The notes beneath the pieces were generated by a model. It was given only the letters and a program-made list of their open reading frames with translations. It made no database searches and was not told the origin of the DNA. Shown here piece by piece: positions 14,859 through 23,917 of a stretch of 53,332 nucleotides of DNA (the stretch's first letter is position 1; each line of letters opens with the position of its first letter). The stretch is taken from NCBI GenBank assembly GCA_031265445.1, contig JAISCQ010000303.1, positions 1 through 53,332 on the forward strand, given 5' to 3'. The stretch comes from Bacteroidales bacterium (lineage in GTDB: Bacteria > Bacteroidota > Bacteroidia > Bacteroidales > UBA4181). The translations under genes and the position numbers were made by a program.

Positions 14859-15594
14859 GCGCTTGGAACACAGGAAAAAAGTTCCGGTTTTCATCATATT
14901 GATATTCCATCTTTTCATGGATGTCCGCGCAGTCGAAACCGATACAACAGGTTTCCGGCTTGGTGCAAAGATCGGCGCCGGAACTACATGCCTGACGCAC
15001 CATCACCTGTACATGCTGGGCGATAGCCGGGTTACCTTTACGATGGGATTCACGGGCGAATACTGGTTCAAACCCTGGCTTGCCGCGCGATTATCGGTCG
15101 AATACACACACAAGGGCGGTTCGATGCTCAACCCGCGGCTTTTCTACGCCAAGGACGACCCGATGCTGGGTATTCCCGAATGGGACAAAACGCTGTACGC
15201 CGCCAACCTTACCATCCATGCACTCGAAATCCCTGTTACCGCCTGTTTTGCCATACCGTTGAAGGGGAGTGCATTCAAACCGTTTGTGGTGATCGGCCCC
15301 TCCTTCGGACATAACTTTCATGCCCGCGCCGACAATTATTACCGTTGGGAATTTAACGGTACGCCCAATGACCTGCTCGATGAAACATCCGATTTTGTGA
15401 CGGATAAAATCGAACCGTGGAACATTTCGGTCTACACCGGTCTGGGAATGGAAATTCATACGAAAAAGAAACCCGTATTTGAGGTCGGTATTACATTCCG
15501 CCTGGGCATGACTTACGAGGACCGGTTTTACTACACGCTCTATCACAAATACAGCACTGTTTCGACTTTCGCCTGCATCGGGATGAAGTTTTAG
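14833..15594 (+). CDS. Outer-membrane beta-barrel protein of unknown function
   Basis: Up to 253 residues. A hydrophobic export signal (KVPVFIILIFHLFMDVRA) is followed by alternating strands typical of PorT/OmpW-like small barrels (FRLGAKIGAGTTCLTHHHL, VTFTMGFTGEYWFKPWLAARLSVEYTHKGGSML, FEVGITFRLGMTYEDRFYY), and the last residue is Phe, as expected for an outer-membrane protein. The ATG at 14833 overlaps the previous gene by 26 nt; a TTG at 14863 gives a more normal signal peptide and may be the true start. The function cannot be told from the sequence. Confidence 0.7.
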   Translation: MWILSSKNKRLEHRKKVPVFIILIFHLFMDVRAVETDTTGFRLGAKIGAGTTCLTHHHLYMLGDSRVTFTMGFTGEYWFKPWLAARLSVEYTHKGGSMLNPRLFYAKDDPMLGIPEWDKTLYAANLTIHALEIPVTACFAIPLKGSAFKPFVVIGPSFGHNFHARADNYYRWEFNGTPNDLLDETSDFVTDKIEPWNISVYTGLGMEIHTKKKPVFEVGITFRLGMTYEDRFYYTLYHKYSTVSTFACIGMKF

Positions 15595-15710
15595 ATGCCG
15601 GGAGGCAGGCATCCAATATCTTAAAATATCAATATAAAAATATGGAAAATTTAATCTTTTGATGTAAAATTATTAATCCGAATGTACATGAAATTACCGG
15701 ACATTATGTA

Positions 15711-15718
15711 TTCCTTTG
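15711..15718 (+). promoter_or_regulatory. Weak -7-like box upstream of the porin-pst-cys block
   Basis: TTCCTTTG differs from TAnnTTTG at one position and is followed by CA, as in other boxes here. It lies about 60 nt before the porin start. No other candidate is seen in 15595-15776. Confidence 0.3.
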
Positions 15719-15776
15719 CACATATTTTAAGAACAGAAAAACAGACAGTCAAAAAGTTAAAAGTAACAAATCTTTA

Positions 15777-16859
15777 ATGGCTTATATGAAATTTTTATTG
15801 TATTTTCCAAAGACGCTTCTGCCCGGCAGTCGATTATCTGCAAGGCCGGGAATCTGTTTTTCAATGGCGGCTTTAACGGCGCTGTTCTGCCCGATTTTGT
15901 CGGCTCGGGAAAATGATGTTCCCGAAGAACGGATTGCCAAAATGGAAAATATTGTTTCGAAATTGCCTCAGATATACGGATTTGTGAATATGCGCTACCA
16001 GTACAGCGATGCGGATGGCAGTAACGGGTTTGATATTCGGAGGGCGCGCATTGATTTTCGCGGCGATATTGTCCGCTCCTTCGGTTACCGTTTGCAGGCG
16101 GAACTGGCCGGCGCGCCCAGAATACTCGACGCATATTTCGAGTGGAAGCCGGGCAGCTACTTCAATGTCCTGGCCGGGCAGCAAAAACTACCTTTCTCGC
16201 TCGAAAACCCATACGGCCCGCATACGCTCGAAACCGTCGAAAATTCGCAGGTAATAACAGCGCTCTGCGGATATAATGATGTTTCGGGCATCTCGGCTAA
16301 CGGGCGCGATGTGGGAATTGATTTTTACGGAGGTTTTTTCAAGCAGGAAAGCCATTACCTGATTCGCTACACAATGGGTATTTTTTCGGGAAACGGCATC
16401 AACACGACGGACGGAAACAAAGCAAAGGATTTTTCGGGAACCCTGTCGGTGAATCCGACCGGAGCGTTGACATTATCGGTATTCCATCATAACGGGACTT
16501 CGGGGCTGCAGGAGGAAACGCATCAGCGGATTCGTTCAGGCGGGGGAATAAAGTACGATAACGGAAAACTTCTCGTGAGGAGCGAGTACATACAGGGAAA
16601 ATCGGGTGCGACAGAAAGTGAAGGATGGTACGGAGTGCTGGCTTATTTTGTTCATCCTAAAGTACAGCCCCTGCTCAAGTACGATTATTTTCAGCGGGAC
16701 AGATCGCTCAAAGAAACCCGAAGCATACACTATCTGATCGGAGTCAATTATTCCCCTGCCAAAAACATACGCTTACAGATGAACTATGTGTACAGGACGT
16801 TTGTCGGCAGTAAAAATGTCAATTACATAGCCATACAGTTATTCGGACTGTTTCGTTAA
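15777..16859 (+). CDS. Porin O/P family outer-membrane anion porin
   Basis: A 360-residue protein. After a signal-like N-terminus (SMAALTALFCPILSA) and a short coiled segment (EERIAKMENIVSKLP), the barrel has the features of Porin_O_P: IYGFVNMRYQYSD, FDIRRARIDFRGDI, YRLQAELAGAPRILDAYFEW, LAGQQKLPFSLEN and a final FGLFR. The family is named after the phosphate/pyrophosphate porins OprP and OprO of Pseudomonas. The gene is 18 nt upstream of the PstS-like gene and probably feeds its transporter with an inorganic anion. Downstream cysD, cysN and cysH raise the possibility that the anion is sulfate. The long N-terminus (MAYMKFLLYF...) makes the exact start uncertain; ATG 15777 or 15786. Confidence 0.85.
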   Translation: MAYMKFLLYFPKTLLPGSRLSARPGICFSMAALTALFCPILSARENDVPEERIAKMENIVSKLPQIYGFVNMRYQYSDADGSNGFDIRRARIDFRGDIVRSFGYRLQAELAGAPRILDAYFEWKPGSYFNVLAGQQKLPFSLENPYGPHTLETVENSQVITALCGYNDVSGISANGRDVGIDFYGGFFKQESHYLIRYTMGIFSGNGINTTDGNKAKDFSGTLSVNPTGALTLSVFHHNGTSGLQEETHQRIRSGGGIKYDNGKLLVRSEYIQGKSGATESEGWYGVLAYFVHPKVQPLLKYDYFQRDRSLKETRSIHYLIGVNYSPAKNIRLQMNYVYRTFVGSKNVNYIAIQLFGLFR

Positions 16860-16877
16860 TCTTAAATTATCATTGTC

Positions 16878-17843
16878 ATGAAGAAAGTATTTATATCGGT
16901 TCTTGCCGTTACTGTGATTTTAGCCGTCGCGGTTTCCTGCGGAGGACGCCGCAAGGCTGCCAAAGGCGAATTAAGCGGAGAACTCTCCCTGTCGGGCGCC
17001 TTTGCCCTCTATCCGTTAGCCGTTAAATGGGCTGAAGAATTTCAAAAGATACATCCGGGGGTACGCATTGACATTTCGGCGGGAGGAGCGGGGAAAGGCA
17101 TGACCGACGTTCTTGCCGGCGTGGTTGATTTGGGAATGGTGTCGCGCGAGGTTTATCCTCCCGAAGCCGCTAAAGGCGCCGTACCCTTTGCAGTTGCCAA
17201 AGACGCGGTGGTTGCAACCGTCAACACGGGAAACCCGGCATTGGCCGACCTTATGAAAAGGGGACTGTCCCGCGGGGTTGCTTCGGGATTATGGATTTCG
17301 GAGGAATACAGGACGTGGGGACAGGTAGCGGGGACAGCGGACAACAGTCCCGTTCATCTTTATACGCGCTCCGATGCTTGCGGAGCTGCCGAAACATGGG
17401 CTTTATGGATGGACAGGAAACAGGAAGACCTCGCCGGTACTGCTGTTTTCGGCGATCCCGGAGTTGCGCAGGCAGTACAGCGCGACAGGCTCGGCATAGG
17501 ATTTAACAATTTATCCTATACATACGACGAAAATACGCGCCTTCCCAATCCGGGAATGTTGGTGTTTCCCATTGATGTGGACGGAAACGGGCAAATAGAC
17601 CCCGAAGAGTCCTTTTATGAAACAAAAGACCGCATCATTGAAGCCATTGCCGCCGGCAAATATCCGTCGCCGCCCGCCCGCGACCTCTATCTGGTAACCG
17701 CCGGCATTCCCGAAAATCCCGCCCTTGTGGCATTCCTGCGGTTTATCCTGACCGACGGGCAACAGTATAATGTTCCGGCAGGATATATTTCCCTTTCGGA
17801 AGAAAAACTGCAAAGGGGCTTGGATTTGATTGGGAAACAGTAA
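16878..17843 (+). CDS. PstS-like periplasmic anion-binding lipoprotein
   Basis: A 321-residue lipoprotein (lipobox VAVSC at about residues 17-21) of the PstS-like type II binding-protein fold: SGAFALYPLAVKWAEEF, the glycine loop SAGGAGKGMTDVLAGVVDLGM, and GYISLSEE near the end. In phosphate-specific PstS the anion is held by an R-x-D-x-SGT loop. Here the equivalent segment is RSDACGAAETW, with Ser-Gly-Thr changed to Cys-Gly-Ala. The specificity may therefore not be phosphate. Operon context with sulfate-activation genes points to sulfate, by inference only. The gene overlaps the next one by 14 nt if that gene starts at TTG 17830. Confidence 0.85.
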   Translation: MKKVFISVLAVTVILAVAVSCGGRRKAAKGELSGELSLSGAFALYPLAVKWAEEFQKIHPGVRIDISAGGAGKGMTDVLAGVVDLGMVSREVYPPEAAKGAVPFAVAKDAVVATVNTGNPALADLMKRGLSRGVASGLWISEEYRTWGQVAGTADNSPVHLYTRSDACGAAETWALWMDRKQEDLAGTAVFGDPGVAQAVQRDRLGIGFNNLSYTYDENTRLPNPGMLVFPIDVDGNGQIDPEESFYETKDRIIEAIAAGKYPSPPARDLYLVTAGIPENPALVAFLRFILTDGQQYNVPAGYISLSEEKLQRGLDLIGKQ

Positions 17844-18744
17844 AAAGGCGACAGTGAATTTCCGTATTCTGAAAAATAAAACAGCCGGCGGCGTGATGTT
17901 CTTCCTGACGGTCATGTCGCTGATGCTGGTTTTTCTCATGGGTATGGGGCTTTTCCTGAAATCGGCGCCCATTTTTGAGGAGCATACGCTGGGCGAACTG
18001 CTGTTCTCAAGCAACTGGAAACCGCTAAAGGGCGAATTTGGCTTCCTGCCTTTTCTGGTGGGAACACTTTGGGTTACCGGGATCGCAATTGTTCTGTCGT
18101 TGCCTGTAGCCTTGCTCACCGCTATTTACCTGACGGAATACGGCGACCGGAGAGTGAAAAAATATGTTTTCCCTGCGCTTGATATTCTTGCCGGATTGCC
18201 TTCGGTGATATACGGAGTTTGGGGAACGCTGCTGATTGTTCCGTGGATTTCAGAAATACTGGCTCCTCATTTTGTGGAGTTTTCCACGGGATATACCGTA
18301 CTTGCAGGCGGTATTGTACTTGGCGTGATGATATTGCCTTTGCTCACAAGCCTTTTTATTGAGATATTCGCATCCGTGCCCGGACAATTGCGCGAAACGT
18401 CCATGTCGCTGGGCGCAACCCGGTGGCAGACCATTAAAAAAGTGGTGTTGCGCAAAACATTTCCGGGCATTCTGGCGGCAGTTATTCTGGCTGTTTCACG
18501 CGCTTTCGGCGAAACCATCGCCGTCCTGATGGTATGCGGTAACATGCCGCACATACCCCGTTCGCTGTTCGACGCCGCATATCCGCTACCTGCACTGATC
18601 GCCAATAACTACGGTGAAATGCTTTCGCTGCCGGATTATGAGGCTGCGCTGATGTTTGCCGCGCTGGTGCTTTTTGTTGTCATCCTGTTGTTTAATCTCG
18701 TATCGCGGTCTGTTTTGTACCGGATCGAAAAAAGTTTTACCTGA
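17830..18744 (+). CDS. PstC-like ABC transporter permease
   Basis: A 304-residue inner-membrane permease with about six membrane segments and the binding-protein-dependent transport loop RETSMSLGATRWQTIKKVVL (EAA motif). The N-terminal half has VGTLWVTGIAIVLSLPVALLTAIYLTEYG, as in PstC. It should pair with the PstA-like protein and PstB-like ATPase encoded next. The TTG at 17830 overlaps the pstS-like gene; a GTG at 17854 is an alternative start beyond its stop. The stop overlaps the first base of the next gene's ATG (TGATG arrangement). Confidence 0.9.
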   Translation: MGNSKKATVNFRILKNKTAGGVMFFLTVMSLMLVFLMGMGLFLKSAPIFEEHTLGELLFSSNWKPLKGEFGFLPFLVGTLWVTGIAIVLSLPVALLTAIYLTEYGDRRVKKYVFPALDILAGLPSVIYGVWGTLLIVPWISEILAPHFVEFSTGYTVLAGGIVLGVMILPLLTSLFIEIFASVPGQLRETSMSLGATRWQTIKKVVLRKTFPGILAAVILAVSRAFGETIAVLMVCGNMPHIPRSLFDAAYPLPALIANNYGEMLSLPDYEAALMFAALVLFVVILLFNLVSRSVLYRIEKSFT

Positions 18745-19592
18745 TGCAGTTTAAATTCATTGAAGAGAAAATCTTTAAGGTGCTGATGTATATGGCAACC
18801 CTGACCGTATTCGGGTTTGTGCTCAGCATCGTCTGGACTGTTGCGAGTAAAGGCTGGAACGCAATGAGCTGGGATATGATCACCAAACTTCCCGGCGGCG
18901 GGTTCTACATCGGAAAAGAAGGCGGTTTCCTGAATGCTATCGCAGGGTCGCTTTATATTGTGGGGATTTCCGCACTGTTGGGACTCTCTGTCAGCATACC
19001 TGTTGTATTCTATCTCAACGTTTACCTGAAGAAACGGTCGAAGCTGGCTTATGCCGCACGTCTTGCCTATGATGTGCTTTTCGGTATTCCATCAATCGTT
19101 TATGGAGCATTCGGTTTTACCCTGATGATTTATTTCGGGCTGCGTACTTCGCTGCTGGGCGGTATTATTGTCGTTACCCTGCTGATTATACCGGTATTTA
19201 TACGTTCGATGGACGAGGCGGCGCGGCAGTTCCCGCGTGAAATCCTCGACGCGGCATATTCGCTGGGAGCCACGCGTTATGAAACGATCCGCGTCGTCCT
19301 GCGCCAGATAGCCCCCGGAATAGCAACCGCCACCCTGCTTTCGATAGGACGCGCTATTGGCGATGCCGCAGGCGTTATGTTTACGGCGGGATATACCGAC
19401 AGTATTCCCTCGTCGCTTTCGCAGCCTGCCGCCACGCTCCCTTTGGCCGTTTTCTTCCAGATGAGCAGTCCTGTGAAGGAAGTGCAGGAAAGGGCTTACG
19501 CGGCCGCCCTTGTGCTTACGCTGATTGTCCTCGTGCTCAGCCTCGCGGGACGGTTGATTACAAGTCGTTTTTCAAAAAACAAATTACAGTAA
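18744..19592 (+). CDS. PstA-like ABC transporter permease
   Basis: A 282-residue membrane protein with six predicted helices and an EAA loop at ILDAAYSLGATRYETIRVVL. The GGGFYIGKEGGFLNAIAGSLYIVGI segment near the start is typical of PstA. It begins on the last base of the pstC-like gene, so the two permeases are translationally coupled. The ATP-binding protein follows 2 nt later. Confidence 0.9.
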   Translation: MQFKFIEEKIFKVLMYMATLTVFGFVLSIVWTVASKGWNAMSWDMITKLPGGGFYIGKEGGFLNAIAGSLYIVGISALLGLSVSIPVVFYLNVYLKKRSKLAYAARLAYDVLFGIPSIVYGAFGFTLMIYFGLRTSLLGGIIVVTLLIIPVFIRSMDEAARQFPREILDAAYSLGATRYETIRVVLRQIAPGIATATLLSIGRAIGDAAGVMFTAGYTDSIPSSLSQPAATLPLAVFFQMSSPVKEVQERAYAAALVLTLIVLVLSLAGRLITSRFSKNKLQ

Positions 19593-19594
19593 AT

Positions 19595-20470
19595 ATGCGG
19601 ATAAAAAGCCTGTTGACACATCTTTCGAACATGACCGGCGCAACTCCCGACGGAAAGCTTATCGGACGTGCGAGAAAATTTTTCCGTCCCGATTATAAGT
19701 TCGTCAGGGAAACCGAAGACACTAAACTGGAAGTACGCAACCTCAACGTCCATGCAAAAGACAACCACATACTGAAAAACATCAACCTGATGCTGCCCGA
19801 CAGGAAAATAACCTGTATCATAGGGCCTTCCGGATGTGGAAAGACAACGCTGCTGAAAACGATGAACCGCCTGACGGATTTGGAGGAAGGCTTTCGCATA
19901 ACGGGAGAAATCATTCTTGGGAATGAGGATATCATCGGCAGCGGCGAAAAAATCATCAGCCTGCGCCGCAGGATCGGGCTTGTGTCCCAGAAACCCTGTC
20001 CGCTGCCCATGTCGGTATTCGAGAATGTAGCTTACGGCTGTCGCATTCACGGCATAGGCAACAGGCGGAAACTCAAAATGATCGTGAAATATTACCTGGA
20101 AGCGGTCGGATTGTGGAATGAGGTAAAGGACAGGCTTAACACTCCCGCGTCCCGGCTTTCGATCGGGCAGCAGCAACGCCTGTGCCTTGCGCGAAGCCTT
20201 GCCGTCGAGCCGCGGTTCATCCTTGCCGACGAAGCTACCAGCGCACTCGACCCGCTGTCGAGTAAAAATATTGAGGAGCTGTTCGTCAAACTCAAGCGCG
20301 ATTATTCTATCGTTATGGTAACGCACACGCTTCGGCAGGCAAGACGTATCGCCGATTATGTGATATTCATGTACCTCGGCGAACTGATTGAATCGGGCGC
20401 GGCCGAACAGATTTTTAATCATCCGCAGCATGAGTTGACCAAAGAATATCTTTCCGGCGCATTTAGCTGA
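19595..20470 (+). CDS. PstB-like ABC transporter ATP-binding protein
   Basis: A 291-residue ATPase: Walker A GPSGCGKTT at about residues 79-87, Q-loop VSQKPCPLPMSV, signature LSIGQQQR (usual second glycine replaced by Ile), Walker B ILADEATSALD and the switch histidine in MVTHTLRQARRIADY. An N-terminal extension of about 45 residues precedes the nucleotide-binding domain and is longer than in standard PstB. The SIG in place of SGG and DEA in place of DEP set it apart from canonical PstB, in line with the unusual binding protein. It powers the PstC/A-like permease. No phoU follows; cysD starts 74 nt later on the same strand. Confidence 0.9.
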   Translation: MRIKSLLTHLSNMTGATPDGKLIGRARKFFRPDYKFVRETEDTKLEVRNLNVHAKDNHILKNINLMLPDRKITCIIGPSGCGKTTLLKTMNRLTDLEEGFRITGEIILGNEDIIGSGEKIISLRRRIGLVSQKPCPLPMSVFENVAYGCRIHGIGNRRKLKMIVKYYLEAVGLWNEVKDRLNTPASRLSIGQQQRLCLARSLAVEPRFILADEATSALDPLSSKNIEELFVKLKRDYSIVMVTHTLRQARRIADYVIFMYLGELIESGAAEQIFNHPQHELTKEYLSGAFS

Positions 20471-20544
20471 CAGCAACCATGCTTTCACCGGAAATCCGAA
20501 CATAAATCCAATATCAATCAGAAATTGAAAATCAAAGAATCAAA

Positions 20545-21444
20545 ATGAATAAACTGACTCATTTGCGCGAGCTTGAAGCCGAATCGATCTATGTGCTGCG
20601 CGAAGTAGCGGCGCAGTTCGAGCGTCCCGCGATACTTTTTTCGGGCGGAAAAGACTCGATCGTCGTCACGCATCTTGCATACAAGGCTTTTTATCCCGCA
20701 CGAATACCGTTCCCGCTGGTTCATATCGATACGGGGCATAACTTCGACGAAACCATCAGTTACCGCGACGAGCTGGTGAAACGCCTCGGCGTATCGCTTG
20801 TTGTCGGGTCGGTACAGGAATCCATCGACAGCGGGAGGGTTGTCGAGGAAACGGGATTTGAAGCAAGCCGCAACAAGTTGCAGACCGTTACGCTTCTCGA
20901 TACCATCGAAAAGCATAAGTTCGACGCTGCCATCGGCGGTGCGCGGCGCGACGAAGAAAAAGCGCGCGCCAAAGAACGCTTCTTTTCGCACCGCGACGAG
21001 TTCGGACAGTGGAATCCCAAAAACCAGCGTCCCGAATTATGGAATATCTTTAACGGAAAAAAGAATACAGGCGAACATTTCAGGGTATTCCCCATCAGCA
21101 ACTGGACTGAAATGGATGTGTGGCAATATGTCTACCTCGAAAACATCGAAATGCCGGGCATCTATTTTACGCACGGGCGGAAGGTCTTTTGCCGCGACGG
21201 GCAATGGCTGGCAGCCGAACCGTGCATGAAGATCAGGCCGACCGAAAAGGTTGAGATCAAAGAAGTGCGGTGCCGTACCATTGGCGATATAAGCTGTACG
21301 GGGCTTTCTTTATCGCGGGCTTCATCGCTGGAAGAGATCATCGAAGAGATTGCAGCCACCCGTGTTACCGAACGCGGCAGCCGCGCCGACGACAAGCGTT
21401 CCGAAACGGCAATGGAAGACCGTAAAGTGGCAGGTTATTTTTAA
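20545..21444 (+). CDS. cysD: Sulfate adenylyltransferase subunit 2 (CysD)
   Basis: A 299-residue protein with the PP-loop FSGGKDSIV at about residues 32-40, LVHIDTGHNFDETI, and the CysD-specific GGARRDEEKARAKER and FRVFPISNWTEMDVWQY segments. With the CysN GTPase it makes adenosine 5'-phosphosulfate (APS) from ATP and sulfate. Length is normal. The stop overlaps the ATG of cysN (TAATGA), showing coupling. It follows the pst-like genes after 74 nt with no visible terminator or -7 box between. Confidence 0.95.
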   Translation: MNKLTHLRELEAESIYVLREVAAQFERPAILFSGGKDSIVVTHLAYKAFYPARIPFPLVHIDTGHNFDETISYRDELVKRLGVSLVVGSVQESIDSGRVVEETGFEASRNKLQTVTLLDTIEKHKFDAAIGGARRDEEKARAKERFFSHRDEFGQWNPKNQRPELWNIFNGKKNTGEHFRVFPISNWTEMDVWQYVYLENIEMPGIYFTHGRKVFCRDGQWLAAEPCMKIRPTEKVEIKEVRCRTIGDISCTGLSLSRASSLEEIIEEIAATRVTERGSRADDKRSETAMEDRKVAGYF

Positions 21445-22739
21445 TGATAAGACTCATGAATATGGAAACAGTCAGTACGGGCGGTTATCTTGATATGGAA
21501 CTGCTGCGCTTTACCACCGCAGGCAGCGTTGATGACGGAAAGAGCACGCTGATCGGCCGTTTGCTTTACGACAGCAAATCGATATTCGAAGACCAGCTGG
21601 AAGCAGTTGAGGCTGCTTCGCGCAGCCGGGGCAACGAAGACGTGAACCTTGCGCTGCTGACCGACGGATTGCGCAGCGAACGGGAACAGGGAATTACCAT
21701 TGACGTGGCGTACCGCTATTTTGCCACGCCGAAGCGCAAATTTATCATTGCCGATACTCCGGGACACGTCCAGTATACGCGTAATATGGTAACGGGCGCA
21801 TCTACCGCCGACCTCGCAATTATCCTGATTGACGCCCGAAACGGTGTGCTCGAACAGACCGTTCGCCATTCCTGTATCGCGTCGCTGCTGGGTATTCCGC
21901 ATGTGACCGTATGTATCAATAAAATGGATCTGGTTGATTTTTCGGAGTTTACCTTTAACCGTATCCGGGATGTTTATAAAAAAATGTCGGCGGAACTGAA
22001 TCTTCCCGATGTTCATTTTATTCCCATATCCGCCAAAATGGGGGACAATGTAGTGGATAAATCTTCCAGCATGCCCTGGTATAAAGGCCCTGCACTGCTG
22101 GAACTTCTCGAAACCATTCCCGTTGACCATAAGTTGAACATGAAGGACGTGCGCTACCCCGTACAATACGTCATCCGTCCGATTTCGGACAGGTTTCATG
22201 ATTTTCGCGGATATGCCGGGCGGATGTCGGGAGGGATTCTGAAAAAGGGCGATGCCGTCATTGCCCTGCCTTCGGGACTGAAGTCGAACATTGCTTCCAT
22301 TTCGCAGGCAGAAAAGGAAATTGAAGCAGCTTATACTCCCGACTCTGTAATTATCCGGCTAACCGATGATATTGATGTCGGCAGGGGCGATCTTTTGGCG
22401 GGCGTGTCGGGAAAACAGCCTTCCGTATCGCAGGACTTGAAAATGACCGTATGCTGGTTTAACCAGAAACCGTTGAAGGAAGGAAACAGGTATATCATCA
22501 GGCATACCGCAAGAGAAACGCAGGGAATTGTGAAGCGGATCAACAGCCGCGTCAACATCAATACGCTTCGTCACGAAAACGGCGTGGAACAGCTAAACAT
22601 GAACGACATCGCCATAATAACGATTAAAACCGCGGCGCCGCTGGTTTTCGACTCCTATACCGAAAACCGTACAACGGGAAGTCTCATATTTATTGATCCG
22701 GGAACCTTTGAAACCGCAGGAGCGGGTATGATTTTATAA
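21444..22739 (+). CDS. cysN: Sulfate adenylyltransferase subunit 1 (CysN GTPase)
   Basis: A 431-residue EF-Tu-like GTPase: G1 GSVDDGKST at about residues 28-36, switch region EREQGITIDVAYRYF, G3 DTPGH, G4 NKMD, then two beta-barrel domains. Its GTP hydrolysis drives APS formation by CysD. Unlike NodQ/CysNC, it ends after the barrels and has no APS kinase domain; no separate cysC is found here. This suits direct reduction of APS by the next gene product. Start at 21444 is coupled to cysD; an ATG at 21456 or 21462 is also possible. Confidence 0.95.
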   Translation: MIRLMNMETVSTGGYLDMELLRFTTAGSVDDGKSTLIGRLLYDSKSIFEDQLEAVEAASRSRGNEDVNLALLTDGLRSEREQGITIDVAYRYFATPKRKFIIADTPGHVQYTRNMVTGASTADLAIILIDARNGVLEQTVRHSCIASLLGIPHVTVCINKMDLVDFSEFTFNRIRDVYKKMSAELNLPDVHFIPISAKMGDNVVDKSSSMPWYKGPALLELLETIPVDHKLNMKDVRYPVQYVIRPISDRFHDFRGYAGRMSGGILKKGDAVIALPSGLKSNIASISQAEKEIEAAYTPDSVIIRLTDDIDVGRGDLLAGVSGKQPSVSQDLKMTVCWFNQKPLKEGNRYIIRHTARETQGIVKRINSRVNINTLRHENGVEQLNMNDIAIITIKTAAPLVFDSYTENRTTGSLIFIDPGTFETAGAGMIL

Positions 22740-22757
22740 ACAGTAAAGCAAATCATT

Positions 22758-23465
22758 ATGGAGCAGGATGAATTTATAAGAAAGGCAAATCATGATTTTC
22801 AGTCCGGGAGTCCGGAAACCGTTCTGAAACACTTTTTGAATTTATACGGAAACAGGATTGCCCTGTCGTCAAGTCTTGGCCTTGAAGACCAGATATTAAC
22901 CGATATGGTATGCAAAATACGGAAAGACGCCCGTATTTTCACGCTCGATACGGGACGGCTGTTTCCCGAAACATACAGCCTGCTCGACAAGACCAACACA
23001 CGATACGGTATAAAAACAGACGTTTTCTTTCCCGATTATGTTTCGGTTGAAAAAATGGTTTCAGCCGAAGGCGTCAACCTGTTTTACGACAGCATTGAAA
23101 AAAGGCAGCGCTGTTGCCGTGTCCGAAAACTCGAACCGTTGAAAAGGGCATTCAAAGGACTGGATGCGTGGATATGCGGGCTTCGGCGCGAGCAGTCGGT
23201 AACGCGCCACGGCATGAAGCTACTGGAATGGGATGAAGCAAACAGTCTGATAAAAATCAACCCGCTGATCAACTGGACGGAAGCAGATGTATGGGATTAT
23301 ATCAGGAAAAATAACGTTCCTTATAACGTGTTGCACGACAAAGGATTTCCGAGTATAGGATGTCAGCCGTGTACACGCGCTGTTCAGGCCGGCGAAGACA
23401 TAAGGGCAGGCCGCTGGTGGTGGGAATCGCCCGACCATCGGGAATGTGGATTGCATAAGCATTAA
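22758..23465 (+). CDS. cysH: Assimilatory APS reductase (CysH family, iron-sulfur type)
   Basis: A 235-residue thioredoxin-dependent reductase with ALSSSLGLEDQ and FTLDTGRLFPET nucleotide-binding segments, a RQRCCRVRKLEPL cysteine pair, a second pair GCQPCTR, and the catalytic ECGLHKH tail. The two extra Cys pairs are the ligands of a 4Fe-4S cluster and mark enzymes that reduce APS rather than PAPS. That fits the lack of cysC. The product, sulfite, would need a sulfite reductase, which is not in the window. It starts 18 nt after cysN and is the last gene of the block. Confidence 0.93.
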   Translation: MEQDEFIRKANHDFQSGSPETVLKHFLNLYGNRIALSSSLGLEDQILTDMVCKIRKDARIFTLDTGRLFPETYSLLDKTNTRYGIKTDVFFPDYVSVEKMVSAEGVNLFYDSIEKRQRCCRVRKLEPLKRAFKGLDAWICGLRREQSVTRHGMKLLEWDEANSLIKINPLINWTEADVWDYIRKNNVPYNVLHDKGFPSIGCQPCTRAVQAGEDIRAGRWWWESPDHRECGLHKH

Positions 23466-23507
23466 CTTTGTCCGCCGCAACGACCGCCACCGAACAGGCT
23501 GTACCAC

Positions 23508-23696
23508 GAAAAAATGGATCTGCGGCATGAAAAAATGACTCTGCGGCATGGAAAAATGACTCTGCGGCATGGAAAAATGGATCTGCGGCACGAAAAAATG
23601 ACTCTGCGGCACGAAAAAATGACTCTGCGGCACGAAAAAATGACTCTGCGGCACGAAAAAATGGATGTGCGGCATGAAAAAATGGATATGCGGCAC
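23508..23696. repeat. Tandem array of nine 21-bp units
   Basis: Nine contiguous units of the form GAAAAAATGACTCTGCGGCAC, with GGATC/GACTC and CAC/CAT variants. The period is a multiple of three, so the array stays open in several frames (MTLRHEK heptads on the + strand, FFRAAES on the other), but I see no sign of a real gene. It lies between convergent cysH and the rubredoxin terminator. A second nine-unit 21-bp array with another sequence is at 49894-50082. Confidence 0.9.
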
Positions 23697-23697
23697 G

Positions 23698-23731
23698 AAA
23701 AAAGGCTGCTTGAACCTCTTCAAACAGCCTT
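23698..23731 (-). terminator. Rho-independent terminator of the ferritin-rubredoxin operon
   Basis: Read on the minus strand, AAGGCTGTTTGAA pairs with TTCAAGCAGCCTT across a short loop (one G-T pair) and is followed by six T residues. It lies 16 nt beyond the rubredoxin stop. Confidence 0.85.
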
Positions 23732-23746
23732 GCATGGATCATCCGG

Positions 23747-23908
23747 TTAATCTACGAGCGTAAAATCATCTTTCCCTACCCCGCAGAGCGGGCACTCCCA
23801 GTCGTCAGGGATGTCTTCGAAAGCTGTTCCGGGCTGTATGCCACTGTCAGGATCGCCTTCGGCCGGATTATATATATATCCGCATACGTTACACTGATAT
23901 TTTTTCAT
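23747..23908 (-). CDS. Rubredoxin
   Basis: A 53-residue protein with the two iron-binding knuckles CNVCGYIY (residues 6-9) and [11 protein letters not shown] (residues 39-42), plus [24 protein letters not shown] between them. This is the complete rubredoxin fold holding one Fe(Cys)4 centre for single-electron transfer. It starts 9 nt after the ferritin stop and is followed by a terminator, so the two form one transcript. Rubredoxin may supply electrons for iron release from ferritin or for peroxide-reducing partners encoded elsewhere. Confidence 0.97.
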   Translation of the reverse strand: MKKYQCNVCGYIYNPAEGDPDSGIQPGTAFEDIPDDWECPLCGVGKDDFTLVD

Positions 23909-23917
23909 GGCCTTTTC

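Noticed and set aside
23514-23750. Open frame of 78 codons through the 21-bp array, encoding MTLRHEK heptads
   Set aside because: The frame is open only because the period is a multiple of three. It has no convincing ribosome site and overlaps the terminator and the end of rubredoxin. Other frames of the array are equally open.
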